The translations under genes and the position numbers were made by a program. Under the pieces are notes generated by a model. The model saw only the letters and a program-made list of their open reading frames with translations. It did not search any database and had not been told where the DNA came from. Positions 55,544-64,000 of a stretch of 64,000 nucleotides of DNA are shown here, piece after piece (the first letter of the stretch is position 1; the number at the start of each line of letters is the position of its first letter). Origin of the DNA: Hyaloperonospora brassicae (taxonomy: Eukaryota > Oomycota > Peronosporomycetes > Peronosporales > Peronosporaceae). The stretch covers positions 558,001 through 622,000 of the forward strand of contig CANTFL010000144.1 in assembly GCA_947650285.1 (NCBI GenBank). The letters are read 5' to 3'.

Positions 55544-57148
55544 ATGTCTATGCGGGGTGACTCAAGGCACACAGAGTCTGTGCCTGTGCCAGCTTCTGCG
55601 GCAGACGATTCGTCGTCTGCTGCTCGTTGTTCGCCTGCAGTAAGAGGTGCTGTAGGTGCACGCGGTAGAGCACCGCGTGCGCATGATGACCCCGACATTG
55701 AGTTCATCTACTCTGGCGAGTCAGACGTGTCTGACTCGGGCAATGCTGCAGAGGCGTCTCGCTCACCGGCGACGCCTCAGTGTTCTCCAAGACCACTGCC
55801 GAACGAACGGACTCGTGAGTTGCAACACATTCTGTTCGGCAGTGATGACGAATCTGGTGATGAGTATGTTTGCTCATCACCGCAATCAGCTCGTGCTCCT
55901 TCGCACGAGCGACTTGACGATGGTGCAACCCATCGTCATACTGACAACCGTGGTACCAACAAAGGTACCACCGTGAAGCGTGATGAGCTTAAGCCGTGGC
56001 GTTTGCCCGAACGGCTCATCAATGGCTTGTCTCACGAGACAGGCCAACACCATCGAATACCCTTATTCGATGCAACCGAGCTTCACGGCTTGACTTCCAG
56101 CGCGAGCAACTTTCGCGCTGAAGAAGATTTTTATCTCGATGTCTTCCTTAGACATCGATGGTACAACAGCAACTAAAAGCGCGACAAAGCCTCGCTTTTG
56201 GCTGCGTGGAACGCGTTCGTCCAAAATGTAAAAAAATTTGGACGAGAAGGGTGGCTCAAGAAACTTAAGGCGACACGCCTCAGGTTCGAAAATCGAACGC
56301 CTACCGGTGCTAGGTACCGGTTGCATTGTTTATCGAGTGAGGCAGGCATTCCTTGCCTCACATGGGGAGACCCTTGTGCGAGTTGTGTTGACAACTCGCA
56401 GCGTGCACATAGGGATGTGTATTCCCTAAATTCGCCCTGGGGAAGGGCACATATCTCGGAGGAGATGCGTGACGCGATTGCAAACTTGCAATCCGTCTAC
56501 AAGCGCCTAGGGCGCGTGTTTACCGATGGGCCCAAGGACTCATCGGATGGGTCTCGTCATACTGGCGGACGAGACCTTCAACATCCATCAACAGCTGAGA
56601 GCGGGGCTCCCAGCTGTTCCAAGAGGGTGGAAACCCCCGCCTTTGGACGAGGTAGCTCGTCCTTGATCCTGAATCGTCACGGTGATTTAAGATGCGCTCC
56701 ACTAGAAAGCGTTGATCACCGTGAGCATCCACCAAAGGATGTGGTGGAGGAGGAAAGACCTCCTCCAGATGATTCGGCTCACCATCTCGACCCTTACGAG
56801 ATGGATCGCGCAATCGATGAATTGCGCGATGACTTGAAGCACGAGCGCGACCGGCGCTACGCTTTGACTGATACCGTGCGGAAGAACCGCAAGGATCACG
56901 AGGCTGATCGGGCGAGGGATCGCGCCGATTATGCCACGGCGCAGCTTCAGGTCGAGCGGGATGTCCGCTCCCTATTCGGCGAGCTGGCGACAGCTCGCGT
57001 GGGGATATCTCGGTTGAGTTCCGAGGTATCATATCTGCGCGACCAGACGGATCGTCTGGAGCGCGAACGCAAGAACTTGATGGATGTTCTTGAACGTGGG
57101 GGCTATCTTCACCGGAAGAAGAAGGATCGTACTGACAGTACGGCCTGA
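55544..57148 (+). pseudogene. Antisense accessory frame of copy B (534 codons, one nonsense)
   Basis: ATG at 55544, final TGA at 57146-57148. The frame is open throughout except for TAA at 56174-56176, where copy A has CAA. The N-terminus is Ser/acidic and disordered. The middle contains F-Y-L-D-V-F-L-R-H-R-W-Y, A-W-N-A-F-V-Q-N-V and P-C-L-T-W-G-D. The C-terminal ~170 residues are a charged coiled coil ending R-K-K-K-D-R-T-D. The last 629 bp lie antisense to the integrase tail and chromodomain of pol. It is transcribed, if at all, from the 3' LTR side. No domain is recognised. Lesions in A and B differ, so the frame was intact in their common ancestor. Confidence 0.75.
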
Positions 57149-57681
57149 GCCTACCCACGTAAAACGTAGGATGCGTGCGCATCTTACGTGGCAATTCGAG
57201 TGTGTATGCATTGCCCTTGCGATGCAACACTCGAAATGGCCCAATGTACCTCGGCAGTAGTTTACTACTGCCGACACTAATGACTGCATGTCCAGGTAGG
57301 TTTACCGTAGACAGTAGTACTAGGTCATTAACTTTAAATGAAAGAACATTTGCTCTTCCATTATTGTCTGCGTTCCGTTTCTGAAGGTCCACCGCATTTG
57401 CGATGGAGTCCTGAACGAAACGGACTACCGCTTCTCGAGTCAGCAGGAAGTTCTCTGCTGACTCTTTGTTTTGTCTTTCAGTGCGCTTCGTGCGCACTTC
57501 TAAGAGATTGTTCTCTTCTTCAGCGAGGTTGTCTTCTTCCTCGCTGGCATAATCGTTGACGATGCTGAATATACCAGCATCGTCATCATCATCTGCGTCA
57601 GTAATAGCGTCGCCGCTATTACTGAGGTGATCTTCTTCATCGATGTCGACTTGATCGACATCGGCATCATACGTGACGACG
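56520..57681 (-). pseudogene. Integrase C-terminal region and chromodomain of copy B
   Basis: Open from 57497 to the pol stop at 56520. The integrase tail carries K-V-N-D-L-V-L-L-S-T, R-Y-I-G-P-F-R-V-L (GPF motif) and G-R-L-R-P-Y-C. After a basic linker the chromodomain reads F-L-V-E-R-I-L-N-H-R, then [15 protein letters not shown]; copy A has W-R-G-Y, so one aromatic and the conserved Trp are altered here. An acidic Asp/Glu-rich linker lies at 57500-57680. Confidence 0.8.
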
Positions 57682-58623
57682 TTAGCGTCGACACGTGATG
57701 AGCAAGAGCCAAAACGGTTTTTGCTCGATCGAGTCCCCCCCCCTTATCCAAGAGTCACACTCTAGAAGGGCGGGCACACGTGGATGGCGTAGGCCATTCA
57801 CGTAAAACGGTGTGTGCTGTGTGGAAGCATGCACCGAGTTATTGATGGCGAATTCCACCATGGGTAGGAATTCGCTCCAACTCGAAAACGAGTGGACATA
57901 TCCTCGAAGGATCTCTTCGAGGAAACGGTTCGCACGTTCCGTCTGACCATCTGTTTCGGGATGGTCAGAAGTAGACATCTTCAATCGTGTTCCCAATGTG
58001 CGGAACACGGTTTGCCAAAATGCCGCCGTGAACCGAGGGTCACGGTCGGATACAAGTTCACGGGGTAACCCGTGGAGTCTAAAGACCGTGTCTAGAAAGA
58101 CACGAGCACAACCTTGAGCCTTGATCGACTCAGGGACTGCAGCAAGATGCACCATCTTGCTGAATCGGTCAACAAACACAAGAATATCATTATTCTTGTG
58201 AGCGTCTTCGGGAAAACCGAAGACGAAGTCCATTGAAACGGACTGCCAGCACTCTGTCGGAACAGGCAGAGGCTGCAATGGCGCACGGGATGAAGGACTA
58301 GGCTTCACCCGTTGACAAACCTCGCAAGCACGTATGTAATTGCGGACAAACTGATACTGGCGTGACCAGTAAAAGTCACGACTTACCGTGAGGTAAGTCT
58401 TTTCTCTCCCACGATGGCCTCCTGTTGGGGCATCGTGACACTCATATATGATGCGTAATCGCAAATCATTATGAGTGGGGACGACGACACGAGGCGCGTC
58501 GCCGTCAACGGCTGTATAATATAGCAATCCGTTGCGTGTACTATACCGATCCGATGAGGATCGGTACAAAGCTGGTAAATCCCTCATGGATTTACTGGAT
58601 GGATTCACCAGATTATCCATCAA
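57682..58623 (-). CDS. Integrase core of copy B (catalytic DDE intact)
   Basis: Within pol. The zinc-binding HHCC motif spans H-D-A-P-T-G-G-H to C-E-V-C. The catalytic triad is complete: M-D-F, S-D-R-D-P-R-F and the Glu of N-R-F-L-E-E, with the usual D-x(35)-E-like spacing. T-D-G-Q-T-E-R lies before the glutamate. A run of nine C on the plus strand near 57736-57744 shifts the frame into the C-terminal segment, so the segment is separated from the rest of pol. It would insert element cDNA and make the 5-bp duplications seen at both copies. Confidence 0.85.
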   Translation of the reverse strand: MMDNLVNPSSKSMRDLPALYRSSSDRYSTRNGLLYYTAVDGDAPRVVVPTHNDLRLRIIYECHDAPTGGHRGREKTYLTVSRDFYWSRQYQFVRNYIRACEVCQRVKPSPSSRAPLQPLPVPTECWQSVSMDFVFGFPEDAHKNNDILVFVDRFSKMVHLAAVPESIKAQGCARVFLDTVFRLHGLPRELVSDRDPRFTAAFWQTVFRTLGTRLKMSTSDHPETDGQTERANRFLEEILRGYVHSFSSWSEFLPMVEFAINNSVHASTQHTPFYVNGLRHPRVPALLECDSWIRGGDSIEQKPFWLLLITCRR

Positions 58624-60009
58624 TCGCAGAAGATCCTTATCTTCCGCGTATGCCTTTCGTACGTCGTCAAGTAAACTTGATGACGGGACACTGACTGACA
58701 GTGTCGCAACAGTGGGCTTCTCCTCACTGTTGATTTGTGCGTCCGGCTCGAAATCGGGCCGGCGCGAAAGCGCATCAGCGACGACATTGAGTCGCCCTGG
58801 TTTATACTACACGGAGAAGTTATACTCCGCGAAGAAAGACAGCCACCTCGCCATCCTTTGCGAGAGGTGTGGGCTGTTTACGGCCGTGCGTAATGACGCA
58901 TGGTCCGTATAGACAACAAACGGTCTATCTATCAAGAGATAGACGCGAAACTTGGCCAGTGCGTACTTCATGGCAAGGAGTTCCTTGTCATGCACTGGGT
59001 AATTACGCTCAGCTGGTTGCAGCTGACGCGATTTATAACATATGACGCGCTCCGCGTCATCTGCATCGAACTGCATTAACGCACAGCCGATTGCAAAATC
59101 GCTGGCGTCACAGACCACATAAAATGGTCTGTCCTGATCTGCAATCGCCAAGATCGGCGATTGCATCAAGCTTTGCTTGATACCCTCAAAGGAACGCAGG
59201 CACTCAGCGTTCCATGACCACTTGACATTTTTCTTGAGCAAGCAAGAAAGATGAACAGTCATCTCGGCGTAGTTGCGCGAGTACTTGTGCAAGTACGCCG
59301 CTAGGCCAAGGAACTTCCTTAGCTCCTTGACATCGACTGGCACTGGCCAGTCGGTGATCGCCTTGATCTTTTCGGGATCAGGGCGTACGCCGTGTTTACG
59401 AACGATGCACCATAGAAGTGGTATTTCGCTAGCCGCGAATATACACTTCTTGAGGTTGGCGTAAAACTTATGCTTGCGCATAAGTTGAAGAACCTGACGA
59501 ACGTGAGTTCTGTGAACTTCAACGTCCGTCTTTCCGTCCATAGCCCGGCTATGGACGAACACATCGTCGAAGTAACTCGGTGCGAAGTCTCGCACCGGTC
59601 TCAACAGATTTGTGACACACCTGTTGAATGTTGCAGGGGCATTGCTCAGCCCCTGTGGCATAACTAGCCACTCCCACAGCATCCCGCTGGGGGTACTCAC
59701 TGCCGTGAACGGGATGTCCCGTTCACGCATGAGGATCTGATAGAACCCATCCATCAGATCCATGGACGAAAAGATGGTACTCTTTGACATACCATCTATG
59801 ATTACGTCCTTCCTCGGTATCGGCGTCTGAGCCGGTACCGTTGCAGCATTTAATTTGTTGAATGCGTGCACTATCCGCCATCCTCCTGTGGTCTTTCGCA
59901 CACAGAAGGTCGGAGAGCTGTGAGGGGATGTTGCTTTCCTCACATGGCCCGCTGCTAAGCGATCGGCAAAGAGCTTGTCGATAGCTAGTACTTGTTCACG
60001 AGGCAGTGG
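58624..60009 (-). pseudogene. Reverse transcriptase-RNase H of copy B
   Basis: All RT motifs are present: M-D-L-M-D-G-F-Y, G-L-S-N-A-P-A-T-F, Y-F-D-D-V-F-V-H (about 59574). RNase H shows C-D-A-S-D-F-A-I-G, K-E-L-L-A-M-K-Y-A-L and Y-T-D-H-A-S-L. A TAG at about 58807 replaces a Glu codon of copy A, just after RNase H. The domain is cut from protease by the shared TGA at 60010-60012. Otherwise intact, so trans-complementation of neighbours is conceivable. Confidence 0.85.
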
Positions 60010-60012
60010 TCA

Positions 60013-61434
60013 CTGCTTCATGACACAGTACTTCGAGCCCGGTTTGAGCTCGATCTCGTGTCGAGTGCCTTTGTCATTAGACAACTCGCAAGGTACGGAT
60101 TCAGGGAATACGTCCTTGAATTCGATCAAATCCTTATACAAAGGATTTGCCTGAAGTGACTCCCAGGATTGAGACGTGTATCGCTCAATCCGAGTCTTCT
60201 CATCGAGGACACTTTCGTCCATCGATGAGCTGCTGAGAACCCGTTCGTTCTCAGCAAATACTGTGGCCGACCGAATATCGACCACATACTCATCCTCTGT
60301 GACGAGTATGCAGATCTGCTTGACTTTGCCACTACGCAGATCACGCAAGAACCGTTTCGGTTCTAGCGTTGGCAACTGAGTTATCTCCGAAGTCAACTTC
60401 GGAGGCACAATCAGATCAAGCGTATAAGCGCCTACGCTTGATCCGTCATTAACCAAGACGTTCAACGTCTCGGTTTCTTCCTGGGAACTTGCTTCCACAG
60501 GTTGCTGAGGGCCTAATCCCTCAGCAAGCGACTCTTGAGGAATTCCTTCCTCAAGTACGTGGGTGCTTATTTCCTCGACGTCTTCCGACTGTGGCTGTGC
60601 AACCACAGTCAGGAACCGATCCTCTACGGTCGACTCTCCAGTAGACCTAGGATGTCCATGTTGCCCTTTGAGGGCAACAGTTTTCTTCTGTCTAAGATGT
60701 CGCCCGCTAGGCCTGCATCCACGTCCCGGTCCACTCGACTTATTCGAGTGGTGGACCTTCGGCGCAGCCTGTACTCTTGTACAGCCGCCGGGAGCTTGCT
60801 CCACAGTGTAGTGATCAACTACACTGTGATCTTGTGCAGTCGTGCTAACGACCGAACCGCAAGTGAGGCCATCGCACTCACTCGCAGAACATCCACACGC
60901 TTGTGGACGCTCCAAGATGTTCATCAGATGGCCATCTGATGAACAAGTGGCAGGCATCTTCACGGATCGATGCTGCCAGCTCACCCTTGGCTCGTACCTT
61001 CTGAGCCAAGGTAATCCCAGGATGACATCAAATTTGTCATCCAGATCTAGTACGATGAAGTCATCATCGTACTGTTCGCCCTCCAACGTGTAGTGGATTC
61101 CGACTACACGTTTCTTAATGGTAATCGATGCGCCTGTTGCAAGGCGCACCGTCATCCTCGTGAGGGTAATGTCGCGCTCAACGAACTTGAGCCTACGACC
61201 CTCTAGTGACTGGCGTCGAACAAAGTTGTTCGACGCCCCACAGTCTACTAGGGCACGAAGCGACAAATCATTTGTCGCTTCCAACTTCAAGGTGATGAGC
61301 GAAACGTCATCACCAGGTGCAGAGACACACAATGATTGTGTATCTGGAGAAACTTTCGTCAAGAGATTTGCAAATTCTATTGAGGTTGCTAGATCAGTAG
61401 GGCGCTCCGCCCCTACTGAACCCGACCATTTTTT
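60013..61434 (-). CDS. Protease and linker of copy B (entered by -1 frameshift)
   Basis: In the -1 frame relative to gag, open from the slippery site at 61434 to the TGA at 60010. The retropepsin active site is A-L-V-D-C-G-A-S (about 61250-61240), with Cys in place of the usual Ser/Thr after Asp. V-I-L-G-L-P-W-L follows about 70 residues later. The remaining ~280 residues are an acidic, poorly conserved linker toward RT. No ATG is needed if translation arrives from gag. Confidence 0.75.
61395..61434 (-). promoter_or_regulatory. Predicted -1 ribosomal frameshift signal of copy B
   Basis: Same elements as in copy A: slippery A-AAA-AAT at 61434-61428 in gag frame, then a hairpin at 61418-61395 with arms CAGTAGGGGCG and CGCCCTACTG around loop GAG. 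The gag TAG (61415-61413) is inside the stem. Confidence 0.7.
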
Positions 61435-62567
61435 GATGGTCCGTCTCGCTGTTGCGGCTTCGCAACAGCGCTGGACCCACGCCCATTGCCCTTCTTGGCG
61501 AATGGTCGTCGATTTCGCTCAGTACTGCTTGGTACTGGGCGTGGAGCACTACACTCGTATGCGTAGTGCCCTAGCTTCTGACAGCGATTGCACCTCTGCA
61601 ATCGCTTGTTGTTTGAAGAGCGAGGTCTCTCGCTCTCAACATAGCAGAGGTCCATTGGTTCTGGACCTCCGATCTCTTGTCGTCTTGGTGGACGGTAAGA
61701 GTTTGAGCTAGCATGAGCCTGTCTCATGCTATAGTCTTCCTGTTCCGCGGCTGATATCGCTTCTTCAAGCGTATTCAGCTCAAGGCGGAACAGGTGGCTC
61801 CTGACGGGCCCTTCTGCGAGCCCTTGCATGAACAGCGTAATCAACTTGTGTTCATGAACTGGGTTAGCAGTTATACTAATCGCTAGGAGTCGTATATGTT
61901 GTGCGTAAGCGTGCACATCACGCTTACCCTGCTTGAGTTTCAGGAGCTCGTAACGACCCCTGAACTCAGCTCGTGGCGGCTCAAACGTTTGTCTGAGCCG
62001 GGACTTGAAGTCATCTAGCGACCTAAACACATGTGTGTCGCTACTATCGAGCCCCAGGGACCAAGTTTTGGCACGCTCTGCCAAGTGGGTCTGAGCAAAT
62101 GTGAGTTTCATTTGCTCATCTTCGACGCGACGAGCCCTTAAGGCTCTGTCGAGTTCGACAAACTATAGTAACAGGGAGTCCTCCATGACTCCACTGTACT
62201 TGGAGATGTCAACCTTCATGACCTCGGGACGACGCGCATGTGCCGTCCCGCCAACAGCAGCATGGAATTGCTGCTGTCTCAACAGCTCTGTCTGTTGAGC
62301 ACCGAGTTCTCTCAACTGCTCGGCCTGTTGAGAGCCTTGCTGGTGAAGCAAGGCTACTTTCTCCCTTTCGGCGACAAGTTCATTTTGGATGAACTTGACT
62401 ACAGCGGCATCTTGTTGGTCTCTGTCTAGAGACTCCAACATGGCGCTAATGGCGAACTCGCCTACGGTAGAACTCATTCGTTCTACCGCACCCCATTCGA
62501 TGTCACTCAAATGGGTAAACCCTTCACGCGTGGTGTGAAAGGTCTCTTCATCATCCAACATGTTCAT
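61413..62567 (-). pseudogene. Gag polyprotein of copy B with one nonsense codon
   Basis: ATG at 62567, TAG at 61413. Same 384-codon layout as copy A Gag: Gln/Glu-rich coiled coil, capsid-like domain with R-L-R-Q-T-F-E-P-P-R, zinc knuckle C-N-R-C-Q-K-L-G-H-Y-A-Y-E-C. A single TAG near 62161 replaces the Trp codon of copy A about a third of the way in (L-L-L-stop-F-V-E-L). The downstream part is open. Confidence 0.85.
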
Positions 62568-62597
62568 GTTGGATGTTGTGGTCCTTGGAAGGACTGC

Positions 62598-62609
62598 AAA
62601 GTGCTACCA
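62598..62609 (-). other. Candidate primer-binding site of copy B
   Basis: TGGTAGCAC on the minus strand, two bases inside the 5' LTR, identical to copy A. Possible complement of a tRNA 3' end in GCUACCA. Confidence 0.4.
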
Positions 62610-62611
62610 GG

Positions 62612-63002
62612 TGTAACGGGGCACACCCTTGCGTGAACTTAACGCAAGGGTATCGGTGCCCCGACAGACGTACACAAGTCAAGCGAGGAAGCGTAGGTAA
62701 GGTAAAAGCAGAACTGTTATATTAATACAATTAAGTCTTTTAACTACTGTCTCTTTGTTTGACTTAACTTAATTATGCTAATATAACTGAGTGTATGGTG
62801 ACGTCTCGTCACCACTCATTGCGCGCGTCTTGCGGCGATTGGTGGGTTGATATCATCAAGATATCAACCAATGAACAGACTCTTTGGTCGACCCTTCAAT
62901 ATCACCGCTTCGGTGATATTGTTTAAAGAATATTCAACTTCATATTCTTTATTGTCGCTATTCTTAAAGTGACAATTCCATGTAACGGGCTGCCCCGTTA
63001 CA
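62612..63002 (-). repeat. 5' LTR of copy B
   Basis: 391 bp, plus-strand ends TGTAACGGGG and CCCCGTTACA, followed by the GTACT duplication at 63003-63007. Confidence 0.95.
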
Positions 63003-63007
63003 GTACT

Positions 63008-63340
63008 GGGTAGACCACATGACGCTATCCATTCGAACAAAGAACCGGTCGTCATACTTACGAGTCGCAAAGATAGGTTGGTGACGTGAGCCTTGCAGCA
63101 AGAGATCGAACGCGTAAGTTGCCAAGATCTACAGGTAACAAACGGGTCATACCACGGAAAAGTACGGACCACGTGTCGACGTCGCAGTGCAGTTGAAGGC
63201 AAGAGTAGAAGACTTGCGTTTGCAACGTGTATTCGAGGGGGTCTACAACTCCAGCCTACTTCCTAGACCCATCATCAGTGGATATGTGTGCCATATTGTA
63301 AAGGCCTCCGTGCTCAAAGGTGGCTTCATCGCAAAGCTCT
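63008..63340. other. Spacer between copy B and the GST gene
   Basis: 3' flank of the glutathione S-transferase gene. Short open frames lack family resemblance. Confidence 0.4.
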
Positions 63341-64000
63341 CTACGCATGAAAGTTTTGTAGACCGTGCTTAGCAATGTAGCCCTCCAGCGTCTTGTGAAC
63401 TTCTTCATTATGCGCGGTCTTTTTCATCCGACCGATCCAAGCTGCCACCTTGGGGTACTTGGAAAACTGAAAGCCCATCAGTTCGAGTTGGTCAATCTCG
63501 CAGTAAGCCGCAAAGTCTGCAATCGTCGGGGGAGTCCGTATGGGCGATGTAGTCGTTCACCAAGAACCCCTCGAGTAGGCCAAACACCCTCTCGATGAGA
63601 GCATCCATGCCGTCTAGAGCTTCTAAATCTTTGTCCGTCGCGCTATTGCTTTTCTTGGCAGTTGCCGGGCGGAAGATGTTGAGCGTGAAGAGTCGCGTGT
63701 TGGTGTGATGCCAGTGCAGGAACTCGTTGATCCTGGCCCGCACCTTGATGTCTTTTGGATAGAGGTCTTTTGGACCCGTCCAGTCGAACTTGTCGCTCAG
63801 GTACATCAGGATGGCCATCCCTTCCGTCAGCACGTAGTCGTCGTCTTTCATGACCGGGACGAGGCGATTGGGGTTCAAGGCCTTGAACTCATCGGTCTTG
63901 AAGAAATCCGTGCCTGGGTTCATCTCCACAAGGTGAAAGTCAACGTTCTTGACCTTGAGCACCCAGATCACGGTCCGAGATGGCTGGCTAATGAAGTTGG
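63341..64000 (-). pseudogene. Theta-like glutathione S-transferase, N-terminus beyond window, frameshifted
   Basis: Minus strand, entering from beyond 64000 and ending at TAG 63343-63341. The N-terminal thioredoxin-like domain shows S-Q-P-S-R near the window edge (theta-type catalytic Ser), L-N-P-N-R-L-V-P-V-M and L-T-E-G-M-A-I-L-M-Y-L. The helical domain has Y-L-H-W-H-H-T-N-T-R-L-type sequence (F-L-H-W-H-H-T-N-T-R-L). At 63528-63532 a run of five G (C on the gene strand) shifts the frame: the expected T-I-A-D-F-A-A-Y-C-E continues in the next frame to the stop. It is either a recent pseudogene or a sequencing error. The enzyme would conjugate glutathione to electrophiles in the cytosol. Confidence 0.8.

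Larger units (their letters stand above)
55021..63002 (-). mobile_element. Copy B: nearly complete Ty3/gypsy chromodomain retrotransposon
   Basis: The 7982-bp element is bounded by 391-bp LTRs (55021-55411 and 62612-63002) and flanked by a perfect GTACT target duplication (55016-55020 and 63003-63007). Same orientation and layout as copy A, and close to it in sequence. The LTRs differ at about four sites, so insertion is recent. Integrase and RT catalytic residues are intact, but gag and pol carry nonsense codons and a small frameshift. It sits about 340 bp beyond the 3' end of the GST gene. Confidence 0.95.

Overview
The window looks like a peronosporalean oomycete nuclear genome (Phytophthora or downy-mildew lineage; species not determined). 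Support comes from short GT-AG introns of about 60-135 nt in GC-rich genes, one START-like protein of a type typical of oomycetes, and heavy loading with Ty3/gypsy chromodomain retrotransposons. No rRNA, tRNA or CRISPR array was recognised.

Layout. (1) 1-10.5 kb: a badly decayed plus-strand Ty3/gypsy element (gag, protease, RT, RNase H, integrase, chromodomain), interrupted in its gag zinc-knuckle region by a solo LTR of a second gypsy family. A minus-strand coiled-coil reading frame lies behind the chromodomain. (2) About 10.6-18.0 kb: an old, strongly diverged minus-strand copy ('copy C') of that second family. (3) 18.0-20.5 kb: AT-rich, no recognised gene. (4) 20508-28491: copy A, a nearly complete 8-kb element with two 391/392-bp LTRs and target duplication GTAAT. 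(5) 28.5-34.6 kb: AT-rich intergenic DNA. (6) 34.6-54.1 kb: an island of conserved host genes. (7) 55021-63002: copy B, same family and orientation as A, target duplication GTACT. (8) 63.3-64.0 kb: the 3' part of a theta-like glutathione S-transferase gene.

Host island. START-like coiled-coil protein (+), importin-5/karyopherin-beta3 (+), FIS1 (-), a TLC-domain membrane protein (-), a TTP-like tandem CCCH zinc finger protein with a C-terminal NOT1-binding-like motif (-), the U4/U6 snRNP protein PRP3 (-), the mRNA decapping enzyme DCP2 (+), and the Golgi/ER membrane protein YIF1 (-). FIS1, the TLC gene and YIF1 only appear after splicing short exons. Exon joins were chosen so that splice sites are GT-AG, phases fit, and the protein matches its family.

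Most unusual observations. Copies A and B, and less perfectly copy C and the LTRs, are packed from end to end with short perfect inverted repeats (arms about 5-11 bp, small loops), including inside coding sequence. At several homologous positions both arms have changed together, or one arm has been rewritten to match the other. The same family carries an antisense reading frame of about 534 codons that starts next to the 3' LTR and runs against the integrase/chromodomain end of pol. Gag and pol appear to be joined by a -1 frameshift signal (A AAA AAT followed by a strong hairpin containing the gag stop). A and B share an in-frame TGA between protease and RT.
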